DNA of 6,876 nt from an uncultured Pseudomonadota bacterium (GCA_937891875.1 CALATR010000041.1:1-6876); one strand, 5' to 3'; positions 1-5,431 are shown, counted from the stretch's first letter. The notes: generated by a model not told the origin, from the letters alone. Translations and numbers: made by a program.

Positions 1-46
1 CGGGGTCCTGCCCATCGGCTTCGTCTCCGCGGACGTCCCCGGCTGA
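1..46 (+). CDS. 3' end of a plus-strand gene (partial)
   Basis: Reading from base 2, the sequence encodes the 14-residue tail GVLPIGFVSADVPG and then a TGA stop at 44-46. All 14 codons end in G or C, as in the other real genes here, and the stop falls one base before the stop of the converging gene, which is how a gene boundary would look. The fragment is too short to assign a product. It could also be a chance open stretch. Confidence 0.45.
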   Translation, partial: GVLPIGFVSADVPG

Positions 47-47
47 C

Positions 48-557
48 TCAGCGCCCCGCCGCCTCCGCGAGCAGCTCGAACCACGCGGCCCAGTCCCGGT
101 CCTCCAGGAAGCGCTCGATGCGCGGCACGTCGGTCGGGCGCAGGCTGCCGAGTCGGCGGCTGGAGAGCTGGAGCAGGACCTCGGCCCGGCAGGCGCCCTC
201 GTGGTCGGGGTGGTGGGGGAGCACGACCGCGTCGACGATCCGGCAGGCCCAGCGGTGGACCTCGCGGGGACCCCAGTCGCCGCGCTGCCAGCGGGCCAGG
301 GCGCGGGCGACCTCGGCGGCGGTGGGCATGCCGCGCTCGCGGCGGACGTGCTGGGGCTCGGGCACACCGAGGCTGGCGACATGCGCCCACACGAAGCGCC
401 GCACCTCGTCCTTGGCCATCACCTCGCCGAGCTTCTCGACCACGCGCTCCAGCGCCTTCTGGGCGGCGGCGCGCTCTCCGGGGGTCGTGGCGCCGGCGTG
501 CAGGGCCTCGACCCTGGCCAGGCGCTCCCGCAAGCGACGCTCGACGTCTCTGCCCAT
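48..557 (-). CDS. Hypothetical helical protein, 169 aa
   Basis: I do not recognise this protein with certainty. It has no signal peptide or membrane segment, so it is probably cytoplasmic. Residues 1-50 are a charged, Arg/Glu/Ala-rich helical region. The stretch around residues 22-44 (ATTPGERAAAQKALERV) resembles the helix-turn-helix pattern of the DUF2786-type N-terminal region seen in phage- or plasmid-type proteins, but this is a weak visual match. Residues 80-169 look like a second all-helical domain with conserved-looking Trp residues (90, 95, 103, 156, 159). The ATG at 555-557 is chosen because AGGTGG (minus strand, 566-561) lies three bases upstream. Codons are strongly GC-ending, which supports a real gene. 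It is divergent from prc across 161 bp and convergent with the gene ending at 46. That Shine-Dalgarno lies inside a hairpin (560-580), so translation may be regulated. Confidence 0.75.
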   Translation of the reverse strand: MGRDVERRLRERLARVEALHAGATTPGERAAAQKALERVVEKLGEVMAKDEVRRFVWAHVASLGVPEPQHVRRERGMPTAAEVARALARWQRGDWGPREVHRWACRIVDAVVLPHHPDHEGACRAEVLLQLSSRRLGSLRPTDVPRIERFLEDRDWAAWFELLAEAAGR

Positions 558-559
558 AC

Positions 560-580
560 ACCACCTCTACAACAGGTGGT
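560..580 (-). promoter_or_regulatory. Perfect inverted repeat masking the Shine-Dalgarno of the 169-aa gene
   Basis: ACCACCT (560-566) and AGGTGGT (574-580) are exact reverse complements with a 7-base loop. In the minus-strand transcript the 3' arm contains the ribosome binding site AGGTGG, and the start codon follows two bases after the stem. Folding would hide the binding site. The same 21-bp sequence could instead be a DNA operator for a dimeric repressor. Either role is an inference; the symmetry itself is seen directly. Confidence 0.5.
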
Positions 581-718
581 CGACTCACGGAAGAACTTCC
601 TTCAGTGCAGACCGTTTGCGCCGTGTCTCACCATGCGGTGACACAATCCGACGTCTCCGGTGGCACCGTCGTGTCTACCAGACGACTCTAGGAAACAGAC
701 CCGTCGCCCGGAGGCTCC
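581..718. other. Remainder of divergent intergenic region, with several imperfect inverted repeats
   Basis: This stretch must hold the start signals for prc and for the 169-aa gene, but I find no convincing sigma70 -35/-10 pair. It contains GGAAG-AA-CTTCC (589-600). It also has GTGT(CT)CACC-ATGC-GGTGACAC (623-644) and GTCG(TG)TCT-ACC-AGACGAC (668-686), both with a 2-base bulge in the left arm. The motifs GTGTCTCACCA (623-633) and GTGTCTACCA (671-680) are near-direct repeats 48 bp apart. These may be regulator sites for prc; that is a guess. Confidence 0.35.
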
Positions 719-2908
719 ATGCGTCGCTCGCTCGCGACCTCGCTCGTCCTGGTCCTGGCCCTGCCCTTCGTCGGCTCCGTCGCCGGCGCCCGCTCGCCCA
801 AGGAGGCCGCGGATCCGCCCGCGCAGCCTGCCGATGCGACCCGGCAGATGACGCCCGAGTCCTACCAGAGCGCGGCCGGCTTCTACGCAGCCGGGGTCCT
901 GTCCGACTACCACTACGCCAAGCGCCCCATCGACGATCGGATCGCCCGCGTCTGGCTCGACGTCTACCTGGACGACCTCGACCCCCTGCACCTGTTCTTC
1001 CTCGACGGCGACGTGAAGGACTTCCAGGGGCGGGCCGCCGAGATCGACGACGACATCCGCGCCGAGCGTCCCGACTACGATCTCGCCTTTGACGCGTTCA
1101 CCCGCTACCGCCTGCGGGCCAAGGAGGCGTACGGCTTCGCCAAGCAGGTGCTCGACGAGGACCTGACCTTCGATGATCCTGCCGCCGAGGTGGTCGTCGA
1201 CCGCGAGGACGCCCCCTGGTCCAAGGACAAGGCCGCCCGCGAGACCATCTGGCGCGGGTGGGTCCACTCCCAGGTGCTCGACGCGCTGATGCAGGGCGAG
1301 ACCATCGAGTCTGCCAGGGAGAAGCTCCACAAGCGCTTCGACCGCTCCATCCGCAACCTGGAGCGCATGGACAACCGGGACGTGACCGAGATCTACCTGA
1401 CCTCGCTCGCGACGGTGTTCGATCCGCACTCCGCCTACTTCAAGCCGTCGTCGTCGGAGGACTTCGACATCCGCATGCGCGACTCGCTGGAGGGCATCGG
1501 CGCGGAGCTGCGCGGAGAGGACGGCTACACCAAGATCGTGCGCCTGATCCCGGGTGGTCCGGCCGAGGCGACCGGCGAGCTGAACAAGGGTGACCTCATC
1601 CTCGCCGTCGCCCAGGGGGCCGAGGAGGCGGTCGACGTCGTGGAGATGCGCCTCGACGACGTCGTCAACCTGATCCGCGGCCCCAAGGACAGCGAGGTCC
1701 GCCTGACCATCCGCCCCGCCGCGGATCCGTCGATGACCAAGATCGTCTCCATCACCCGAGACAAGGTCGTGCTGGAGCGGGTCAGCGCCAAGGCGGAGCT
1801 CCGCGAGGTGAAGGGCGCCGACGGGAAGACGCTCAAGGTCGGTGTCATCGAGGTGCCCAGCTTCTACGTGGACTCCTGGTCGGCGCGGAACAGCCCGGAC
1901 ACCCGCTCGACCACCAACGACGTGCGCCGGCACATCGAGTCCCTGCGCGAGCAGGGGGCCGAGGCGCTGCTGCTGGACCTCCGCGGCAACGGCGGCGGTG
2001 CGCTCTCCGAGGCGCTCTCCCTCACCGGCCTGTTCATCGATCAGGGCCCGGTGGTGCAGATCAACGATCCCAAGAGCGGGGTCAGCGTGCTCGAGGACCA
2101 CGACCGCGGGGTCGCCTGGTCGGGCCCGCTGGTCATCGCCACCGACGAACTCTCCGCGTCCGCGTCCGAGATCTTCGCCGGCGCCATCCAGGACTACGGC
2201 CGTGGCCTCGTGGTCGGCGCGCCCCAGACCCACGGCAAGGGCACCGTCCAGCAGATGGTCGACCTGGGTGCCCTGCCCAGGACGGCGGCCCTCCGCGCCG
2301 AGGCCGACAAGATGGGCGCGCTCAAGTTCACGGTACAGAAGTTCTACCGGATCTCGGGCGCCAGCACCCAGCGCAAGGGCGTCGTGCCCGACGTGGTCAT
2401 CCCGAGCCCCTGGGAGGGCATCGACGTGCTGGAGGGCGACCTCGACAGAGCACTCCCCTACGACGAGGTCGACGCCGCCCGCTACACGCCGCTGCCCATG
2501 ACCGTCGACGTGCCTGCCATGCAGGGCGCCAGCGCCGCTCGGGTGGCGTCCGAGCCCCTCTTCGGGTGGCTCGCCGAGGATGTGTCCGAGCGAAAGGCCA
2601 GGAAGGACCAGGACTCGGTCAGCCTCCACCGCGAGACCCGCGAGAAGGAGCGCCAGGAGCGGATCGACAAGCTCAACGCCCGCCGCAAGGCACTGGGCAT
2701 CCCGGAGCTGAAGACGGCCACGGACGAAGGGCTGGTGCCGGTCGAGGACGAGGACGAGGAGACGGAAGGCCCGTTCGCCGACCTCGACGAGGCGCTCGAC
2801 GCGGCCATCCTCGACGAGGCGCTCGCCATCACCGCCGACTTCACCGGCCGCTGGAACCGCCCGCCGGCCCTCGCCGACGCCGACACCCACAAGGTCAAGG
2901 GCCGCTGA
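719..2908 (+). CDS. prc: Tail-specific (C-terminal processing) protease Prc, S41 family
   Basis: This is a periplasmic serine protease that cleaves envelope proteins from or near their C-termini; in E. coli it processes penicillin-binding protein 3 and degrades peptidoglycan hydrolases. Residues 1-24 are a Sec signal peptide without a lipobox Cys. The Tsp N-terminal domain follows (about 43-240, with HYAKRPIDDRIARVWLD), then a PDZ domain (about 250-335), the S41 core (about 372-562) and the Prc-type C-terminal domain (about 575-715). The core shows DLRGNGGGALSEA (420-432), SASASE with the likely nucleophile Ser481, Asp492 in IQDYGR, and the general base Lys507 in HGKGTVQ. The Ser-Lys spacing is 26, against 25 in E. 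coli Prc, because of one extra residue before HGKG. Length is 729 aa against 682 in E. coli; part of the excess is an acidic linker (about 676-690). GGAGG (710-714) sits four bases before the ATG. The coiled-coil lipoprotein gene follows 84 bp downstream. Confidence 0.96.
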   Translation: MRRSLATSLVLVLALPFVGSVAGARSPKEAADPPAQPADATRQMTPESYQSAAGFYAAGVLSDYHYAKRPIDDRIARVWLDVYLDDLDPLHLFFLDGDVKDFQGRAAEIDDDIRAERPDYDLAFDAFTRYRLRAKEAYGFAKQVLDEDLTFDDPAAEVVVDREDAPWSKDKAARETIWRGWVHSQVLDALMQGETIESAREKLHKRFDRSIRNLERMDNRDVTEIYLTSLATVFDPHSAYFKPSSSEDFDIRMRDSLEGIGAELRGEDGYTKIVRLIPGGPAEATGELNKGDLILAVAQGAEEAVDVVEMRLDDVVNLIRGPKDSEVRLTIRPAADPSMTKIVSITRDKVVLERVSAKAELREVKGADGKTLKVGVIEVPSFYVDSWSARNSPDTRSTTNDVRRHIESLREQGAEALLLDLRGNGGGALSEALSLTGLFIDQGPVVQINDPKSGVSVLEDHDRGVAWSGPLVIATDELSASASEIFAGAIQDYGRGLVVGAPQTHGKGTVQQMVDLGALPRTAALRAEADKMGALKFTVQKFYRISGASTQRKGVVPDVVIPSPWEGIDVLEGDLDRALPYDEVDAARYTPLPMTVDVPAMQGASAARVASEPLFGWLAEDVSERKARKDQDSVSLHRETREKERQERIDKLNARRKALGIPELKTATDEGLVPVEDEDEETEGPFADLDEALDAAILDEALAITADFTGRWNRPPALADADTHKVKGR

Positions 2909-2947
2909 TCCGCGGCGGTCGACGGCTCGCTGTCGATCGCCCTGACA

Positions 2948-2976
2948 TTGACCCCCTCTGCAGACCGGCGTAGCGT
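2948..2976 (+). promoter_or_regulatory. Sigma70-type promoter of the coiled-coil lipoprotein gene
   Basis: TTGACC (2948-2953) and TAGCGT (2971-2976) are separated by exactly 17 bp, matching five of six bases of the -35 consensus and the TAnnnT pattern of the -10. Transcription would start near 2983, giving a leader of only about 10 bases that begins almost at the ribosome binding site GGAGG (2983-2987). It implies that the lipoprotein can be transcribed independently of prc. Seen as a motif only; not tested. Confidence 0.5.
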
Positions 2977-2992
2977 CGGTGTGGAGGTGTTC

Positions 2993-3325
2993 ATGCGCTC
3001 ATCGGTCCTCGTCGTCTCGCTCGCGCTGCTCGGTCTCACCGGCTGCGCCAAGGTCAACGCAGTCCTCGACTCGGTCAACAACACGATGGACACGGTCGAC
3101 GACGCCAACCGCACCGTCGATCGCACCGAGCGCACTGCCAACCGCACCAAGGCCAACGCCGAGGAGGCGAAGGAGACCGCGGACGAGGTCGGCGAGAAGA
3201 TGAAGAAGGACGACGACGACGCCACCGAAGAGGTGGACGACGACGTCGACGACGAGGACGAGGCGGACGAGGAGGCCGAGGACGAGGCGGAAGAGGGCGA
3301 GCGCGGGCCGAGCGGGAATCGGTAG
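2993..3325 (+). CDS. Small Lpp-like coiled-coil lipoprotein with acidic tail, 110 aa
   Basis: Residues 1-17 are a signal peptide ending in the lipobox LTGC, so Cys18 should be lipidated and the protein anchored in a membrane. Residues 21-70 form an uninterrupted heptad pattern: positions a are V21, V28, V35, V42, A49, A56, A63, M70 and positions d are V24, T31, A38, T45, T52, A59, V66. A small-residue core like this resembles Braun lipoprotein (Lpp) and alanine-zipper trimers. Unlike Lpp, the C-terminus is not Lys, and residues 73-103 are a tail with 23 Asp/Glu in 31 positions. The ATG at 2993 is chosen because GGAGG lies five bases upstream and the signal peptide then starts at residue 1; a longer start at 2948 would overlap the promoter. 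It may be a structural envelope lipoprotein, a divalent-cation binder through the tail, or a partner of Prc. The function is unknown. Confidence 0.88.
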   Translation: MRSSVLVVSLALLGLTGCAKVNAVLDSVNNTMDTVDDANRTVDRTERTANRTKANAEEAKETADEVGEKMKKDDDDATEEVDDDVDDEDEADEEAEDEAEEGERGPSGNR

Positions 3326-3359
3326 GTCTGGACGCCGCCTGGCAGAGCGCCGGAGGGCT

Positions 3360-3386
3360 GACGGAGAGCACCGCGGCCGCTCCGTC
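3360..3386 (+). terminator. Possible terminator hairpin after the lipoprotein gene
   Basis: GACGGAG (3360-3366) pairs with CTCCGTC (3380-3386) across a 13-base loop, 34 bases after the lipoprotein stop. No T-run follows, so a classical intrinsic terminator is not supported. The left half also belongs to the outer arm of the composite repeat, and the pairing may be a by-product of that element. Confidence 0.25.
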
Positions 3387-3392
3387 GGACTC

Positions 3393-3418
3393 GGGGTCAG
3401 GACGTGAGGGGTTGGACC
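3393..3418 (-). repeat. 26-bp core repeat, copy 1 (inverted)
   Basis: It begins GGGGTCAGGACG and ends GGGGTTGGACC. It is the reverse complement of copies 2 and 3 with three mismatches in 26. It can pair with copy 2 across a 14-base loop, or with copy 3 across 72 bases. Confidence 0.8.
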
Positions 3419-3432
3419 TGAGCGTGGCGCCA

Positions 3433-3458
3433 GATGCAACCCCTCTCGTCCTGACCCC
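3433..3458 (+). repeat. 26-bp core repeat, copy 2
   Basis: It begins GATGCAACCCCTC and ends GTCCTGACCCC. It is identical to copy 3 over all 26 bases, with 32 bases between the two. Confidence 0.85.
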
Positions 3459-3475
3459 CGATCGGACGGATCGGG
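3457..3475. repeat. Small palindrome between core copies 2 and 3
   Basis: CCCGATC (3457-3463) and GATCGGG (3469-3475) are exact reverse complements around a 5-base centre. It overlaps the last two bases of core copy 2. The position near the centre of the composite element suggests a designed or transposition-related structure. Confidence 0.6.
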
Positions 3476-3490
3476 CCACCGGCAGGGAAG

Positions 3491-3516
3491 GATGCAACCC
3501 CTCTCGTCCTGACCCC
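3491..3516 (+). repeat. 26-bp core repeat, copy 3
   Basis: Identical to copy 2 at 3433-3458. It forms the inner part of the right arm of the composite element, mirroring copy 1 on the left. Confidence 0.85.
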
Positions 3517-3562
3517 GACGGCTCACCGCGGCTCCCCCTCCGTCAGACCTCCGGAGCTCCGC

Positions 3563-3668
3563 TCCTCCGTGTTGAGAGCCGCCGTGCGAAGCTCCGACTC
3601 CCCCTCTGCGCCTCTGCGCCGAGCGGTCGCTCGCCATGACGGAGTGGGTGGCGAATCCCCCTCAGTCC
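3563..3668. other. Non-coding, dispersed-repeat-like segment
   Basis: No gene is supported here. It contains CTCCGTGTTGAGAGCC (3564 onward), a tandem pair of CCTCTGCG (3603-3610, 3611-3618) and GAGCG-GT-CGCTC (3621-3632). On the minus strand it reads as GGCGCAGAGG units followed by TCTCAACACGGAGG, a flavour I recall from abundant dispersed repeats in environmental GC-rich bacteria. That recollection could not be checked. The segment separates the composite repeat from the converging barrel gene. Confidence 0.35.
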
Positions 3669-4214
3669 TCAGAACCACCCCCTCAAGTGCCCGCCGAAGT
3701 CGACCAGCACGAGATCCACCTCGTCCGGGCCGATCAGCTCCAGGCTCGGCCGGTACTCGAGCTGGAACTCGAGCGGGATCACCCGCAGGTTGATCTCGAG
3801 GCCGGCGATGGCGTGGGCGCCCAGCCAGAACTGGTCGCCGACCGCGATGTAGGGGCCGGCGCCGACGCACCAGCCGATCTCGTAGTCCTCGTCCTCGACG
3901 ATGGCGGGCATCTCGACCAGAACCGAGCCGGAGAGGGCGAGGGTGCCGCCGCGGTCGTTGGTGGCGCCGCTGTCGACGCCGGCGACCAGCTGCAGGGACA
4001 GGTTCTCGTCGACGGTCGCCTTGAGGGACAGGCCGGTCGTGCGGGTACCGCCGCCGATGCCGATGCCGATCCGGCCGGGCTCGCGAGGTACGGCCTCGAA
4101 GCGCCGCATCGGGGGGTGGAAAGAGGGGGCGACTGCGGCCCCTGCCTTGTCGGCGGAGTCGGCGGCCAGGGCGGGGGTGGCGAGCAAGGCGAAGGCCAGG
4201 GGCAACACGCGCAT
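3669..4214 (-). CDS. Small outer-membrane beta-barrel protein, 181 aa
   Basis: Residues 1-17 (ending TPALA) are a Sec signal peptide with an AxA-type cleavage site, so the mature protein starts near Ala18. From residue 48 the chain alternates glycine-rich and hydrophobic strands (GRIGIGIGGG, LSLQLVAGV, WCVGAGPYIAVG, IPLEFQLEYRP) and ends in Trp-Phe; a C-terminal Phe is the usual signal for barrel insertion by the Bam complex. The strand pattern, with PLEFQLEYRPSLELI near the end, recalls small barrels of the DUF3996/BAPKO_0422-like type; this is a visual resemblance only. Mature length of about 164 aa suits an eight-stranded barrel. The ATG at 4212-4214 is chosen because AGGAG (minus strand, 4225-4221) is six bases upstream and the signal peptide then begins at residue 1. 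The reading frame stays open far upstream to 5396, but that part is antisense noise against the next gene. It lies 80 bp after the barrel lipoprotein gene and may share its transcript. Confidence 0.85.
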   Translation of the reverse strand: MRVLPLAFALLATPALAADSADKAGAAVAPSFHPPMRRFEAVPREPGRIGIGIGGGTRTTGLSLKATVDENLSLQLVAGVDSGATNDRGGTLALSGSVLVEMPAIVEDEDYEIGWCVGAGPYIAVGDQFWLGAHAIAGLEINLRVIPLEFQLEYRPSLELIGPDEVDLVLVDFGGHLRGWF

Positions 4215-4294
4215 GGAGGGCTCCTCGTCGTGGTCTTCGAGCCTAGCGGAAGTGGCGCTGCCGGTGCTGACGTCGGGCTCGACCCGGACTGGCG

Positions 4295-5329
4295 CTACTC
4301 TGACAGCGGCTGGGGGCGGACCCGGAGCTGGAGCATGCAGCCTCCGACCGAGAACCCGGAGTCCGAGAGGTAGCCGGTGGGCTCGCCGCTCAGCTTGCGG
4401 GAGCGAGCGAGTACGTCGACGAAGCAGCCCAGCCCGGCGCCGACGGGGCGGGCGTGCACCACGTCGAAGTCCGCGCCGAAGCGCACGAAGGGCACCGGGC
4501 GGGCCGACATCGGCGCCTCCTCGAGATCGTAGAGGCGCTCGTCGCCGGAGTCGGAGTCCGTGAACGACAGGGTCTGGGACACTCCGCCGGAGCTCGGAAC
4601 GATCTGGGCGCCCAGGCCGGCGCGCAGGGAGAGCCGCGGGAAGCCGGGCGGGCGCCAGCCAGCATCCGCAACGAAGGTCGGCAGGACGGAGCTGTCGTTC
4701 CGCCCGTTGCTCTCGCAGCCGTCCTCGTAGAAGCCTCCGGGCACCACGCACTCGACCTCGGGCACCTCCGCGCGCTGGGCGACCCGCAGCTGGATCCGCA
4801 GGCGCAGCTCGAGCGAGGACGCGACGGGCACGATGACGCCGCCGCCGGCGTTCAGCGCGATCCAGCTGCTGTGGATCCAGGCGTTGTCGGCCACCTCGGG
4901 CGCGAGCAGGTTCCCCGGTGCGAACTCGGTGGCATCGACGACGAAGTCCCGTCGGGTGCCAAACGCATTGCCGAGCCCGACGGACCCCTCGATCTCGACA
5001 GCGTCCGCCTCGGGCGGGCGCAGCGCCCAGTCCTTCACCGCAGCGCCCGTGTTCCGCTCGCTCTTCTCGGGCTCGTCGGGCACGTAGCCACGGGCCCGCA
5101 TGCACGCGTCCATGAGGGTCTCGTCGACCTTCATCTGGGTGCCCGCGCGCGCGCCGTTCTTGTCCCGCGAGTACTCCTCGGAGGAGTAGCGGGCCTCCTT
5201 GAGGCACTCGTAGCGGTCCTTCTGGAGCTGGACCTCGTCGCTGCGGGTGGGGTGGACCCAGGTCACCTGCTTGGGCACGCACGCGGACAGGGTGACCAGC
5301 GCAACCAGTGTGAGCGACGACGCCCTCAT
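4295..5329 (-). CDS. Lipoprotein with Cys-pair N-terminal motif and barrel-like C-terminal domain, 344 aa
   Basis: The signal peptide ends in the lipobox LSAC, making Cys17 the lipidation site. Residues 24-81 carry the pattern WxHP, QLQKDRYECLKEA and DACMRARGY, a small-lipoprotein motif seen in many proteobacteria; Cys42 and Cys76 could form a disulfide. From about residue 112 to 340 the sequence turns into amphipathic beta-strands (VEIEGSVGLGNAFG, LELRLRIQLRV, LSLRAGLGAQIV, VPFVRFGADFDVV, VGGCMLQLRVR), as in an outer-membrane barrel or barrel-like sandwich. Four more Cys (194, 205, 302, 331) may make further disulfides. GGAGG (minus strand, 5338-5334) lies four bases before the ATG. A lipid anchor joined to a barrel-type domain is uncommon. 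The function is unknown; the context is an envelope cluster on the same strand. Confidence 0.85.
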   Translation of the reverse strand: MRASSLTLVALVTLSACVPKQVTWVHPTRSDEVQLQKDRYECLKEARYSSEEYSRDKNGARAGTQMKVDETLMDACMRARGYVPDEPEKSERNTGAAVKDWALRPPEADAVEIEGSVGLGNAFGTRRDFVVDATEFAPGNLLAPEVADNAWIHSSWIALNAGGGVIVPVASSLELRLRIQLRVAQRAEVPEVECVVPGGFYEDGCESNGRNDSSVLPTFVADAGWRPPGFPRLSLRAGLGAQIVPSSGGVSQTLSFTDSDSGDERLYDLEEAPMSARPVPFVRFGADFDVVHARPVGAGLGCFVDVLARSRKLSGEPTGYLSDSGFSVGGCMLQLRVRPQPLSE

Positions 5330-5370
5330 CGATCCTCCACTCGGACTTCAACCGGGGTGCGGGTTTCCGC

Positions 5371-5385
5371 CCCCGCTCAGCGGGG
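5371..5385. repeat. Hairpin B upstream of the barrel lipoprotein
   Basis: CCCCGCT (5371-5377) and AGCGGGG (5379-5385) are exact reverse complements around one central base. Its GGGG (5382-5385) is shared with the neighbouring inverted repeat 5382-5401, so only one of the two can fold at a time. No T-run follows on either strand, so it is not a textbook terminator of gluQRS. Confidence 0.5.
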
Positions 5386-5401
5386 CGTTCTCGCACGCCC
5401 C
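5382..5401 (-). promoter_or_regulatory. Inverted repeat A, possible operator or leader hairpin
   Basis: GGGGCGT (5382-5388) and ACGCCCC (5395-5401) are perfect arms around a 6-base centre. On the minus strand a TTGACG (5415-5410) lies just upstream, with GAGAAC (5392-5387) 17 bp further as a poor -10. If that is the promoter of the barrel lipoprotein gene, this repeat covers the spacer and the -10, where a repressor or MerR-type regulator would bind. The -35 and the repeat are seen directly; the promoter as a whole is uncertain. Confidence 0.35.
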
Positions 5402-5431
5402 ACGTCGACCGTCAACCGCCAGGACCAGCGA

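Larger units (their letters stand above)
3342..3562. repeat. Composite nested repeat element with outer inverted arms
   Basis: The outer arms 3342-3366 and 3538-3562 are reverse complements at 22 of 25 positions, including an unbroken 9-bp CTGACGGAG/CTCCGTCAG at their inner ends. Inside lie three copies of a 26-bp core: one inverted (3393-3418) and two direct (3433-3458, 3491-3516). The stretch between arm and core shares CCGCGG and CCGTC on the two sides, so left and right look like two diverged copies of a unit of about 75 bp placed head to head, with an extra core copy between. There is no open reading frame that looks real and no obvious target-site duplication. It sits between converging genes. 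It resembles a BIME- or MITE-like dispersed element; the classification is an inference. Confidence 0.7.

Noticed and set aside
661..676. Sigma54-type promoter (TGGCAC at 661-666)
   Set aside because: The GC of the -12 element is missing at the required spacing; the bases at 674-675 are TC.
602..2890. Open frame of 762 codons on the minus strand opposite prc
   Set aside because: It is antisense to a clearly conserved protease. Its Val/Gly/Leu/Arg/Asp-rich, low-complexity translation is typical of an antisense frame in GC-rich DNA, and it shows no domain.
2900..2940. Intrinsic terminator of prc
   Set aside because: Only 5-bp stems (2901-2916, 2919-2936) are visible, with no T-run, so nothing better than chance.
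2948..2992. Longer start for the coiled-coil lipoprotein at 2948
   Set aside because: It would put 15 residues before the signal peptide and overlap the promoter; the ATG at 2993 has a good ribosome binding site.
3433..3516. Minimal CRISPR array (two identical 26-bp repeats with a 32-base interval)
   Set aside because: The spacing fits by chance, but there are only two direct copies, a third copy is inverted, the interval contains a palindrome, the repeats sit within a larger inverted repeat and no cas gene is near.
4230..4260. Promoter of the small barrel gene with a TAGGCT -10 on the minus strand
   Set aside because: No acceptable -35 lies at 16-18 bp; the six bases 17 bp upstream (AGCACC) do not resemble TTGACA.
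4215..5396. Long upstream extension of the small barrel protein (to 575 codons)
   Set aside because: The extension is Arg/Pro-rich and overlaps the barrel lipoprotein gene in another frame. A signal peptide and Shine-Dalgarno place the real start at 4214.
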